Made by a program: the position numbers and the translations under genes. Source: Steromphala cineraria (lineage: Eukaryota; Mollusca; Gastropoda; Trochida; Trochidae). Taken from it: 64,000 bases of DNA. The DNA lies in NCBI GenBank assembly GCA_916613615.1, contig OU744735.1:51538082-51602081 (forward strand). The letters are read 5' to 3'. Shown piece by piece: positions 22,672-37,458 of this stretch (position 1 is the stretch's first letter; each line of letters starts with the position of its first letter). Below the pieces are notes generated by a model, which was given only the letters and a program-made list of their open reading frames with translations, did not search any database and was not told where the DNA came from.

Positions 22672-24172
22672 TTTATATGTCTGTTTACATTTTTATTTGT
22701 CTCGGTATGTTTTTCCTTGATGGCTTCTTTATTAGCTTCAAAGTTAATTCATGTTTGTGTTAACATGTCGTAATTGTCGATGATGCTACGCCAATAATTG
22801 TAAACAAATCTTCAATCAGTTTGGGTCGTACCTCTTTATCTAGTTACTTCATTAAAAGCTTAAAACGTTTTTGTATGATACGTACTTTATTTAAATCCCA
22901 TTAAGCCAAGCAGATATTGACGATATCACGTGACTTAAGACGAAAATGCTTATTGTCCTCGTGTCGTACTCAGTGACATTAATATCCCGTTCAATTGTGA
23001 ACCTTTAAAGAAATACAATTCTTAACAAGTCTGTGAAATATAAAATCCACTTTACATTACTGACGGTAAACCAGCGAGAAAAACACTAGGATCATTAAGT
23101 GTTCTGTAAACCCATTACAGCGAGCAAGGATAGGCTCAATACAGAAATTACATCGATGCACGACTTGAAAGTCTTTTAACGAAGTCAAGATCCTTGAAAG
23201 TTTTATACTTATATAAAATTAAATGATAGGCATTGTGTTCTTGCCAGTTAATCGGCAATTGGCTGTGACAAACTCTTGTTTGTGCAGACATTGGTTATTT
23301 GTAATATCAAATTCATCTCAGAGACATGGTTTATTTTCTGTGGAGTTCTACATTTCTTGCCTGTATTTGAAACATTACAATAATTTGACAAAGAAAATTA
23401 TAGTTAAAAGCGGAACCACCGATATTACCCCCCCCCCCCCTTTTTAAACATTTCAATATGAGAAAGAAAGAAAGAAGAAATAACAGATAGCTAATCAAGG
23501 ACAAGTGTCGTGATATGCAAAATGTATTCGTACAAACTCAATATCTTATTGATTACAATTATTATTCTTAATCATAAAGATGCTTTTGAAAAGATGAAGC
23601 TATGTTTGAGATTCAATAGGATTAGATATAATTTGATGAACGCTTTTAATCCAACTTGCAGAAAGTCATCCGTTATCAATTAACAAGCGACAAACTTGCA
23701 ATATCACAAAATTAAATCAAACCTAGTGTACTGCATATACCTTGCCAAACCTTTTTTTTAAAAAAAAACAGGAGATATTAAGCTATGTTTATAATAACCC
23801 TATTGATTAAAATATCGCCATTTCTGAACCCCACATTAGTGCATGGCAAAACCTTTTAAGCTAATCAATGTAAGGGCTGATGAAGAGTATAGCAAACAAA
23901 CAATACAAAGACTTTACGGCGTCACATCAACTATAAATGGTTCGATACAAACTTCCATTACAAATTTTCAATCCTACGAATACATGTTTATATTCATCTA
24001 ACATTAGCGCTTTGTAGTAACGGGCAAGGCCTTGTCCCAATTTTATGTTCGACTTTAAAATCATAGCGCTTAAATGTGATAGTCATGCACCAGATCGAGT
24101 ATATCAAAGTTCAGAAAATTCCCTTCCCAAAGATATAAAGTCCAGGAAAGGTTCCACTGATGACCTATGAAG
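22672..24172. other. Intergenic, no gene seen
   Basis: A+T-rich sequence without a supported exon. It includes short homopolymer runs (a C run near 23428-23440; T and A runs near 23751-23769). The last few hundred bases should contain the promoter of the IgGFc-binding-like gene, whose first coding exon begins at 24173. Confidence 0.5.
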
Positions 24173-27100
24173 ATGTGGTGTCTTTCATTTAAAGTAAGTA
24201 CCCAAACGTAATTATACTAGTTTTTAACAATATTTTAAAGAGGTATATATTATATTTATTTGAATCCTTGTTGAGCTAATATAGTGTATGCTTCATTTTA
24301 GGTATTTGTCTTGTGCCTTACCATCGGACTAACTAAAGGTAAGTTGAGTCATGTTGACTGTTTCTTGTCACACAAAAGTAATTTTGTTCAAAACAAAATC
24401 ATAAACAGCTATTGGAATATAATAAACTTCATATGTCACATGAATATTCTTTAGTTAATACGTATACTCGTACATAAATTACTGAGAATATATCATTAAA
24501 CGCACATTTTTCTAATGGCAAATAAAATACTTTTCCAACAGCAACAACTAGTTGTCGATATAGAGGGAATTACTTTCTCGTTGTGATGCCACAGACATAC
24601 CCCCAACACGTGCTCAGAACCCACGTGGTTGCAGTGCTGGGTCTTCCTGGTCAGACTATTCTCTACTGGACACCATGGCAGTCTCCACAAAACGCGACTA
24701 TTGGGAACGATTCTTCTTTGACCTTGACCTTTCGGCACCCATTGCTCCATGCCAATTTTAACGACGACGCGCCTGCTATCCAGAAACTGGCAGTTCGAAT
24801 CAGACCTGAAGACCTTAAGCTTGCCATCGTCGTGTATGTCCACACTGAGTCCGGTGATGGATACATAGCATCACCAAGAAGGCCCGCAGATACCATGGAG
24901 TTTGTTGTTGCCTCCTATCCTGTACAGGGAGACTGTACCACGTACCTTGCTATAGCTTCATTCGTCAAGGATAACATAGTGAAGGTAGAGTTGAAACTAG
25001 ATGCGATTAAAGATGCTTTCATTGGAAACAGAGAGATAACATCAGGTCAAACATATATATTCACGCTGACAGAAAGAACTGATGTATTGTTGGTGAGGAG
25101 CTCTGGTGACATGACAGGCTCAAAAATATCCGGGAGGGGTCCAATATCTGTCTTCTCAGGCATCAACTGCGCATGCGTGTTCTCCGATGGTGAGAAGTGT
25201 CAGAGCGTTCTCGAGCAAATGCCTCGGACTGACACACTGGGCGGGACCCAGACTCTCCCTCCCATGCCGCAGATGTTTAGAAGTCGTCAGTTGAGAGCAG
25301 TCGCTGCGTCTAACGGGTCCGTCACGTTCATGGGTGAAACAATCACCCTGGAAGAAGGTGAATGGAGGGATTGGGATATCAATGAAACCTTTGTAGAGTC
25401 TCCTGTAGGTTCCAGCGAGTTTCTTCTTCTCCAAACCTTCAAGAACGGGGAACATTTATCAAGGACCTTTGTATCTACTCATGCAGTAAAACCTGGTAAA
25501 TTTGGTAAACATTTCCGTGTTCTAGCTGTTCCCGGCTACAAGACAGAGCTGGTTGTGCTCCACACCAGGTTACCATCTGGGATGTACTCGCTTATCATCA
25601 ATGGTGAAGAGAGAAATGTCACAGGAGTTCTTGATACACAGTCCGATGTTGTTGGTTTTTCAATCTGGGTGGAGGAAGGCGTGCTTGATATAAGACCATC
25701 TGACGAGGAGGCTCGTCTGCTGATCTTCATCTACTCGTATGGACCACAAGCGATGCACAGCTTCCCTGCCGCCTGTATTGCAGGTAACTTGTTCAATTTA
25801 CAATGGTGAATAAATTGGCGGAAAAGGATAGAATATAACGATAAATTTTGAATGATATTGAAAAATTCTAACAGAAAATCCTTTGCGCCAATATACACTG
25901 ATTTTCATAAAATGATGCATGAAAATTTTGTAAATCTTGTTCTTTAACAACGTGTCGGGTACAATGGGTAACTGTCTCATGTTGTCGAGAAAAGGAAATG
26001 TATAAGTGAATGAAATAGAGTTACAAGTTGCAAAAGAGATTCAACTATCATTCAACAAATTGTCTTGTTAGATGTTGCAAAAAAGATCACCTTAATTCGT
26101 CTGCTGAAAGTAGTGTAAAATCATATTAATGTGACATAACCTGGACCTCCAAGCATAAATATCTTCATACCACAAACTATCAAATGGCGATTTATCTTCT
26201 TTATTCTAATCGGCTAATGATAAACGTTATATTTGGTTTACCTGTCTTTGAGTCAACAGTTGTAGGTATCATTTCGTATTGAAATTTATGGAAATTCAAA
26301 TACTGCGCACAATACACATGCTATTTGCCAGAAATTCAAAACGTTCTGTACTTGAGGCTGTTTTATCACCCTTTCCTACATGTTATGTTTTAAGAGATTA
26401 ATAATTTTCATTTCATTTCTACCTGATAAAGACAGAGGAGTGGATGGTGTCAAGATGTCATCTAAAGAAATAACTGCTTCGGAGTCAGGTGTACAGGTTT
26501 CATCCGAGGACGGCATTATGACAAGTACGTTTTCATCTCAGACATCAACATTGTATGACATTAATGTGTCAAATCCTGATAATATGATTCATACGTCAAT
26601 GTCTACTTTTGATGACGTCACATGGGAAGAAATGTCAACTAAGCAACCAGGTCCAATTTCTGAAACATCACCAATGACGCAAATATTTCCATCAGCAAGT
26701 CTTGTAGTTGAAGACACATCAACAGCAGAGACCACTATGCTGAGTCACACTCTGGTCCAGAAACCAACTGAACTTCACACTTCCTTCACTCCAAGTCCTG
26801 GAGGTCAGTATATTGTATCTACAGAGGTGATGAGGACAAATTATGATAAACCAATACTTGAATCTAAACCCAGTGATGAATCACCCGTGTCTACTGAAAG
26901 ACTTGGAATACAAACTCCGACATTTGTTGAGGACACTGAGGGAGATGCACTTGCAACTGACATAGATCCATTAACTGGAGAGTTCCGGGTCATTAAAGAA
27001 ACCAACAATGACTTCGACGCTTCCACAACCACAAACAATCAACAGCCGTCTCATGATGAAGAGTCAGTACTTGATTCAGAATTTGATAATGTCCAACTTT

Positions 27101-27642
27101 CAACTCAAACATCCCCTAACCAAGCAGTTAAGTTTCAATCCACAATGGAAGGTTATAGAACTTCCATCCACCTCTCATCCCGAGAACCAATGGCATCATC
27201 AGATAACCTCCCATCCCGAGAACCAATGGAATCTTCAGATAACCTCCCCAATCTCCCATTCCGAGAAGCCCCGTCCCTAACTAATGAAATTCATATTTCT
27301 GAAATAAACCAATTAGTTTTACAGGAATTGGAAAGACACTCGAGTACCTTCACCACCGAAAGTGTTTCTAAAGTCATTTCTAGCAAGGATAGGATTTCAC
27401 TTTCGACGTTGTGCCCATGCATGGCTGGTGCAAGTCATTCATTGTTGATGTCGCTGATGTCCATGAGAAGATCCGAGCTAGTCCTGAACACGAAGTTGCT
27501 GACTGCCCACCTACAGAAGAAGATCAGTGTTCCCGATGACAGGGCTTCCTCAAAGCGTATAGGAGCCCTCGGGATAGCGCTGGTTGTCATACCAGTGGTG
27601 GCGGTAGTGTTTGCTGATGTAAAGCTTCTCATATGGCGATGA
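24173..27642 (+). CDS. IgGFc-binding-domain membrane protein with mucin-like stalk
   Basis: Four coding exons join in phase: 24173-24193, 24302-24338, 24542-25783 and 26432-27642, giving 836 residues. Exons 1-2 encode a signal peptide (MWCLSFKVFVLCLTIGLT). Exon 3 (residues about 20-433) carries the N-terminal domain of IgGFc-binding protein/FCGBP type, with CRYRGNYFLVVMPQ at its start, RGPISVFSGINCACV near residue 220, and EQMPRTDTLGGTQ after it. Exon 4 is a Ser/Thr-rich stalk with a short internal repeat (SREPMxSSDNLP, twice). It ends in a cysteine-containing segment, KKISVPDDRASSKRIG, and a membrane helix (ALGIALVVIPVVAVVF) about 10 residues before the stop. Likely a type I surface protein. 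Vertebrate FCGBP instead continues into VWD repeats, which are absent here. Ligand unknown; mucosal or immune binding is inference. Confidence 0.85.
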
Positions 27643-27887
27643 GTTGAAGTTGAATTAAAGTACAAACAATGTTTGTTGATGGTTAAACAATTGTCAGCTG
27701 TCATGATGAGATCAGTGGTTTTTGTTCAGATGTGTAGCTTTTTAATGTGTGAACAGTTGTTATTGGTATTTCAGAACGTGAAGTTTGTATTCAATGGAAG
27801 GTTCGTCATAACTAATGTTTTGTTTGCATATCGATTCTACGTGTGTAATACCATTTCAGTAACATGGCGTTAACCAACAATGTTGTT

Positions 27888-28067
27888 TTAAAGGAACAGT
27901 AGCATGTTCTAAAGTACACATTTATTGCTACTATTTTTCCTAAATAAATATTAGTTAATGCCAAATGTATCAATATCAGATGGTCAACGATATCATAGCT
28001 CAATTGGTTATCCGTAGCCGTGTAAGTAATATAAGACTGGGGGCCGTTTTTGTGTGAAAACAGTAAC
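27888..28067. mobile_element. Diverged, truncated copy of the AAAGGGGCAGTAGCACG MITE
   Basis: Starts TTAAAGGAACAGTAGCATG and later has a block resembling the middle of the full copies at 49666-50028 and 59765-60127 (TTAGTTAATGCCAAATGTAT, GGGGGCCGTTTTTGTGTG). The right terminus is missing; the sequence instead runs into an ACTCACTCACTC repeat at 28066-28080. Confidence 0.55.
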
Positions 28068-28080
28068 TCACTCACTCACT

Positions 28081-29389
28081 GTATTCAGGATTGGCATTGA
28101 CAGTGTATTGTTATTGCAGTATGATCCTAATTACAACGATGTTAAAAATATGAAATGTTAAAACACATGTAAATTTAAATGCCTCCATTCATCACCAGCG
28201 AGCCATAAAAATAGTGTTGTTTTTTTTGCGACTTTTGCATTTCAGAAAACTAGAACTCCTAATTTGCTAATACTGATGTCCTTAGGCTAACGTATTGTAC
28301 TGTCGGTTTAACGCTTCAAATGAGCAACACAACAGTGTTAGTATCGAGTATATTTTCCTAAAGTAGTACATTTCTATTCATGTTAAAAATAAAGAAACTA
28401 ACTGTTGAAATTCCATCCTTTCTGACAAAATGGGAGACGAAAATACCATAATCATTTTCATTTTGAGGAAAATCACGTTTCATTGAACTATTGGTCTCCG
28501 ATTCATGTATACATTATGTTGCATCATTTTAGTTCAGTCTCTTTTCTATGCTAAAGGATCCATCAATCCAAATTGTCCGACCAGGTACGGAAAATAGTTT
28601 CATTGTTGAGTGTTATCGGATTATTCATTATCTTTGTTTTCAAATAAATATTTGAAACTTATTGCTGAAGATTCAAGGATTTGTATTATATATTTCATGT
28701 GAGTGAGTGAGTGAGTGAGTGTGTGAGTGAGCGAGTGCTTAACGCCGCTCGATCACCCTTCCAGAAATTCACTAACTAGCTAGAGAGTGAACGAGTTTTC
28801 TTGAGCTTCTTGGACAATAGTGCAGCCATTATAGTACTCACGGAAATAGAAATAAAATGCTTTTTGTCTATTATTTCTAAATTTGGAACTAACTGGATAT
28901 TTTAATTCTAAATATTCATTCACCGGCAATGGTTTTTCCCAACTTTTGTTTCAGACAATTTTTGTAAAATCCCCCGAAATATATGAATTTAAATAATTTC
29001 CCGCCTCAAAATTATTTCAAAGTCGAAATGAACGTTTCTGATGCAAGCTATAGTATGTAAATTATCTGTAATCTCAGTACTATCAGTTAACATACATTGT
29101 TTAATGTACAATACTTTTATGCCTTATGTCCTCTACTATTCATAACTCATATGATTAAAAAATTCATCAAAAAAAAGTTGAAAAAGATTGTGGTTTCCGT
29201 TGAGTTTACAGACATAAATGCGTGTTACAAACTACTATTCTTGTGAAAATAAAAACAAGGTGGGAAGTTTTAGCCCACGATCTTTACGGCCACATAATTT
29301 TGGCCGGAAGTTGGACCAATTTGGTCAGTTTACCAGTTCCTTAAAGTCACGTGACATACCAAAAGAGTATAAAAGGAGAGACAGAATCA
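28081..29389. other. Intergenic, repeats only
   Basis: No exon could be supported. It includes a GTGAGTGA microsatellite followed by AACGCCGCTCG at about 28698-28751, a pairing familiar from molluscan SINE-like repeats. At about 28832-28862 it has a sequence whose complement recurs near 31090-31117. Just before the hammerhead there is a TATA-like GAGTATAAAAGG at 29365-29376. Confidence 0.5.
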
Positions 29390-29446
29390 TTGCTTCTTCA
29401 GTCTGACGAGTCCAGATCAATGGACGAAACTAGTAACTCTAAGCAA
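29390..29446 (+). ncRNA. Type I hammerhead self-cleaving ribozyme
   Basis: All core parts of a hammerhead are present in order. Stem I outer strand is TTGCTT (29390-29395), with internal loop CTTC and inner strand AGT. The core is CTGACGA (29403-29409). Stem II is GTCCA/TGGAC (29410-29414, 29421-29425) closed by a six-base loop, GATCAA. The second core strand is GAAA (29426-29429). Stem III is a minimal self-complementary CTAG (29430-29433). The cleavage-site UA follows (29434-29435), then inner ACT, loop CT and outer AAGCAA (29441-29446). Cleavage is predicted after 29435. The very short stem III and the internal loop in stem I match metazoan type I hammerheads found in satellites, retrozymes and Penelope-like elements, which often act as dimers. 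Activity is inferred from structure. Confidence 0.88.
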
Positions 29447-30881
29447 CTAGATTAGTGTTTGCGGGACACCGCAAAAACAGAGCAGCCCCGAAACTTGGGG
29501 TTTCGCCTTACCCTGTTCCGCCTTCTACAAGCCTCAGCATATTGGGCATTTTCTTGTGACCTTGACGTTTGACACTCAAGGTCATGCAATCAATGAACAC
29601 ATTTCATTGAAAATAACATTAACGTATCGAATTAAAGTGTTATAAGTTAAAATAATCCATTTTCTCAATATTTGTTGACCTTGCTGTGACCTTGACCTTT
29701 GACAGTTCATACCCAAAACCTTTCCAAAATTTTGTACTTCTCAAGAGATAATATATACAAATTTAAACTTCATAGCACAAAAACTTTTCAAGTTAACGCG
29801 TTTACAAGGAATTTTTTTGTGATTTTATAGCTCATGACCTTGACCTTTTACCTTGAAAGTGAACATGTCATTTTAAGTCCCCAGAGGTGTAAACAATTAC
29901 ACATGTTTATGAGTTCTGATTAAGTTATATCCAAATTAGTTGCACATAGTAATAACACAAATGTCATGACCTTGACCTTTGACCTTCAAGGTTACACGAT
30001 CAATGAACACTCTTTATTGAGTATAATAATCTTCTATTGATTAAAAGTGTTCATAGTTAAAATAAAGCATTTCCGCAAAACCATGCTAAAGTCGTGACCT
30101 TGCTGTGACCTTGACCTTGGACAGATTGTAGCGAAAACCTTTTCAAATTTGTTTACTCTTCCAAGGATGATATATACCAAGTAAGAGCTTCATAGGACAA
30201 AAACTTTTCAAGTTATCGCGTTTACAAGGAATTTTTGAGTGATTTTATTTTTCGTGACCTTGACCTTTGACCTTGAAAGTGAACATGCTATTCTAAGTCC
30301 CCAGAGGTGTAAACACTTATACATGTTTATGAGTTCTGAAAAGCTTAATGGGATAAAGTTATATCCAAATTAGTTGCACATTTAAATAACACAAATCTCA
30401 TGACCTTGACCTTTGACCTTCAAGGTTACACAATCTATGAACACTTTTCATTGAGTATAACAATCATCTATTGATTAAAAGTGTTCATAGTTAAAATAAA
30501 GCATTTTCACAAAACCATGCTAAACTTGTGACCTTGCTGTGACCTTGACCTTGAACAGATTTTAGCGAAAACCTTTTCAAAATTTTTTACTCTTCCAAGG
30601 ATGATGCATACCAAGTTAGAGCTTCATAGCACAAAAACTTTTCAAGTTATCGCGTTTACAAGGAATTTTTTTGTGATTTTATAGCTCGTGACCTTGACCT
30701 TTGACCTTGAAAGTGAACATGTCAAAATCGTTCCCCCGAGGTATAAGCAGTAAGTTATGAATACAAGTTCTGGAAAGCTTAGTAGAAAAAAGTTATAGCA
30801 ATTAGTATGTGCGCGGCGGACGCGGCGGCGGAAACTGCACAAAACCTGATAGCAGCCCCGTCCTTAGACGGGGCTGCTAAT
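29436..30881 (+). mobile_element. 1.4 kb ribozyme-adjacent repeat with GACCTTGACCT arrays and 3' hairpin
   Basis: The 5' part has two small hairpins (TTTGCGG/CCGCAAA; CGAAAC/GTTTCG) and AGCAGCCCCG. The interior is built from tandem blocks of about 430 bp, each with GTGACCTTGACC-type arrays and a TTTTCAAGTTAWCGCGTTTACA motif. The 3' end is a strong hairpin, AGCAGCCCCGTC/GACGGGGCTGCT (30851-30878), followed by AAT. A shorter inverted copy lies at 46939-47497 with the same ends. No protein is encoded, so it is non-autonomous. The adjacent hammerhead argues for a retroelement (Penelope- or retrozyme-like). The 3' hairpin with a matching 5' subterminal motif would also suit a Helitron/Helentron-type element. 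Confidence 0.8.
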
Positions 30882-33800
30882 AATCACTTGCCCCTTAGAC
30901 GTTTGTAAGGCCAATCCTGTCTTGCTTATACTATTCTTGTGAGTTCATTCATAACTTCTGTTGTCAATTTAAAGTATACATATTTTTGCAATGATTTCAC
31001 AAGGTCTATTTGGGGAAAATGTAGTTATTTGAACATCTGGAAGAATGTGCTTACATTTGTCCTGTCATATAAAAATAAACGCCAAAATCCATTTTATTTC
31101 TATTTCCGTGAGTACTTTAGCAGCGAGCATTCAATAGCATCGTAATGTAACATAAATAAAACAACAAAGCAATGAATAATAATTTATTTCTTTTTAAAGA
31201 CACATTTTAACCTTCGTCAAATGACATGTTTGAAGATGAATTATTACAAAGAATGACAATATGTTACTACTTGATGACAACAACTAATCAACAGTAGACA
31301 ATTCTGTATATCGTTATACTCGTTAATCAAGATAAGAGCTATACAGTGTTCTGTACAAGTCATGGAAAGAATCATATATAGAAGTAACTGTTTTCAGCTA
31401 AAGTCAATCAAATCCTTTGAACACTATGTAAACTATAGGTAACAGATTCCACCTAATGCTGTAAATTATTACCATTTTTCTATCATCTTGAGGAACACAT
31501 TTTCTCCTAAATCAAGCTTACAAGCTTGATCTTATCCAAATACTATTACACACAGACTTTTCATTATTGAGCATATTAACAAGTTTAGTATTCAATCATA
31601 TACTTAACCATTATCTTTAAGAAATAATTTCACTTTGGAGTCTCAAATGATACAGTAAGCTTTTTGTTATGCTGAACTAGTCACACTAATGGGTTTCACT
31701 TGCTCAGGAAACCAGCTCAGAGCTGTGATGAAATCAAGTTCCTCTCTGTAAACCAGATAAACTGTTAAATATTAGCGGGTAGAACTAGCTATGGGCTTTG
31801 GAGTGGCACTGCACAAATAGTGACATACATCATAGATTAAATTTCTTTGACTAGAAACAATTCAACATTTAACAACAATAAAGGTACCACAACATTTCCT
31901 TAACATAAAAGTTCTAACAAAGAAAAGGTGTGACAATATACCATACTGCAATATTGATATTTCTAGAGTATGCTTTCATGAATCTTTCGGTGCTATGCAT
32001 TGACTAGTGATGTAGCCACATTAGCAAAGGGAGATAACTCTTGTTCTAATGTTTGCCAGATGTCACTTTTTGATCTTTAACATGGTTAAATCAAATCTTT
32101 GCAAGGGTCTTTTGGCAGGTAAAGGCATCATCTGGTACCAATTCCTTTGTTTAAAGTGGCAAAATTACCATTAGCATATACGACATAAATTTCAAATTTA
32201 TTTTCAGCAGTATTTACTTAATAATTACTACTAAGATTAATTATGTTGTTTAAGCAATGTGTATAATAGTCACACCCTTTTTAATACAGAGAGGTACCAG
32301 GCAATTTTAACAATGTTTTTCTTATTGTATTTATGTATGTTCAGAAAAATAATATTATAAACAAAACAAAATGTGGTATAACCAGGTATACTAGTACTTT
32401 GTAAGATCATAGATAAATAGTTCTTAATTCTTTTAAGACTTTAAGGATTGATAAAATGAACAGAATTTATTTGAAACATGTGAATGTTCACAATACAGAA
32501 GTCATTCTCTGCAGAGATCTATGTTTATTGAAAACTCTTAACTATTTCCTATTGTAAAAATGATTATCTTGAATCATAAATGCATTTTTTACTTCTTCAA
32601 AGAGATCTGTTATTCTATTCAACATCCAAGACTTTTCTTCCACAAACAACTCCACTGAAAACATATCAAAGCAATGAGAAATTATTATTTCAGCCTCGAA
32701 GTGAGAATTTTTTTTCACTTTGCTATGAAGATTAAAGCAAATAATTTCAAGATGACATGCTTTTTCTTCTGTTGTGTAGTAAGTAGGAAAACATTTTTAA
32801 AGCGGAAAGTTTAATTCCAACTTGATAAAATGTAAAACGAGATATATAAATAAACTGAATTCAAAGATATGACATAATGATTGTAGCAAATATTCCAAAT
32901 TCAAAGTGATACTTGTGGATATTGGATACATGATATTAAACATACTCGACACACTGGTTTCGGATCATCAAAATAAGCAAGCAAAAAATGCAAGTTAATG
33001 AAGTATTGTATTTGTTAAGTATACTAAAAAAAAGACAATCAGTTTCATGAAGGGCAACTTGTGAGTCAATCATACGCATTCATGCGCACAGAAGAAAGCA
33101 CGGCAAATCTAACAAGAAACAAAATAACTTCACTTTTGTGAAATGAATTTTCCACACACCCTTTGCAAAAGAACTGCACATAAAATACTTAATACTTTGG
33201 CAATTTGAACATATGGTTGGACAGTTGTCTTTGATGGAAAACTAACAGATGTGAAAACCCCAAAATCGATTCGATATTTCATTACAAAACATAAGTTATC
33301 ACGCAAACTTGACTTTAAGATGAAGATGAAAATCCCCATTTGCACAAGGAAGAATGCTTAGTTTTTAGTTTTTGGTATGTTGGGATATATTGCCTTTATG
33401 AAAGATTAAAACGTACATGGCTTTCATAAGGCTCTTAATGTCAAATACATTGTGTGAGAAAACTTTTACACCAATTCCAACATGAATGGAATCCTTGCAA
33501 TCAAAGCTAAGGGCCTTTAAACATTTCTAATGTCAGAAACCTTGAGATAGGAGACTGTTTAACCCTGAGGCTTGTTTTGCTTGACCATACTTCTCCTTTA
33601 ACTTTTAATTTGACAATATCGGCACCACCACATCCTCTTTTACATGTCTCCCATTTCACACTTACATCCAGCACACATTCATTTCAAAACAAAACATATC
33701 TTTATCTCTGTTACACATTTTCAACTGAAGGACTACAAAATGATTATCTCAAACTCGAACCAAACTGATTGTTTGAAGCTTTCTCTGAGAAGCAAAATCA

Positions 33801-34062
33801 AAATGTAGATAATGTTATGTTTTTAAAGTTACATAAATAAAACAAAAATGTGCCGTTGACTTCAGAACTAAGCATTCATACAACAAATTGAACCCATCCA
33901 CACAGAACATCAGTAACTTCCTCTTCAACTCCATTCATATGCACACTAATGACAGAATGAGCTTATGATATCTGATAAGAGGGTGCATGCAGCATTCAAA
34001 TTATCAGAATTCTCACAATATCTAATCAACTTCAAAAAGCAGCTCTATCTATCTTTAACCTA
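30882..34062 (-). other. Probable long SURF4 3' UTR and flanking DNA
   Basis: No coding exon is seen for over 3 kb downstream of the SURF4 stop (minus strand). On the minus strand an AATAAA (plus-strand TTTATT at 31183-31188) could be the polyadenylation signal, which would give a 3' UTR of about 2.9 kb. Closer signals may be used instead. Low-confidence UTR extent. Confidence 0.35.
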
Positions 34063-37067
<3,005 letters not shown>

Positions 37068-37458
37068 CTTGGCAGAGATATTTGCCGCAATTATCGGCAG
37101 CCTAGGCCACGTACAAGTTGTAAGCTACTCAACCGGAAGTAGAGGACGCTTTGGATTTAGGCGATTACGCTGTTCGTTTTGCCTCCCTGCAAAATGACAT
37201 TTAAAAATCGATAGAGTTGTCGTTGTCACAAATAATTCCTATCAATGTTTAATAAGATGCATGTAAATATTCCAGAGAAGATGCAACAAAATGTGCAATG
37301 AGGCACACCTGCCTACCAGTTTCCAAAATGACATATGAATATTAATTTCAGGGGGTTGACATTATACGGTAGCACTGCTGCCACGTCTGCAATCGGGAAA
37401 ATTCATTCGGCATATTCCGTTGATATCCGTCGAGGACCGGATGTTGTCAAATTAGAAA
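37068..37458. promoter_or_regulatory. Bidirectional promoter region between SURF4 and TADA1
   Basis: 391 bp separate the two divergent start codons. CCGGAAGT, a consensus ETS/GABP site, lies at 37133-37140, 66 bp upstream of the SURF4 ATG. No TATA box was seen in a convincing place. ETS sites are characteristic of TATA-less bidirectional housekeeping promoters in vertebrates; function here is inference. Confidence 0.5.

Noticed and set aside
25695..25715. CTGACGAG within the IgGFc-like gene
   Set aside because: It is coding sequence for the IgGFc-binding domain and lacks GAAA and stems.
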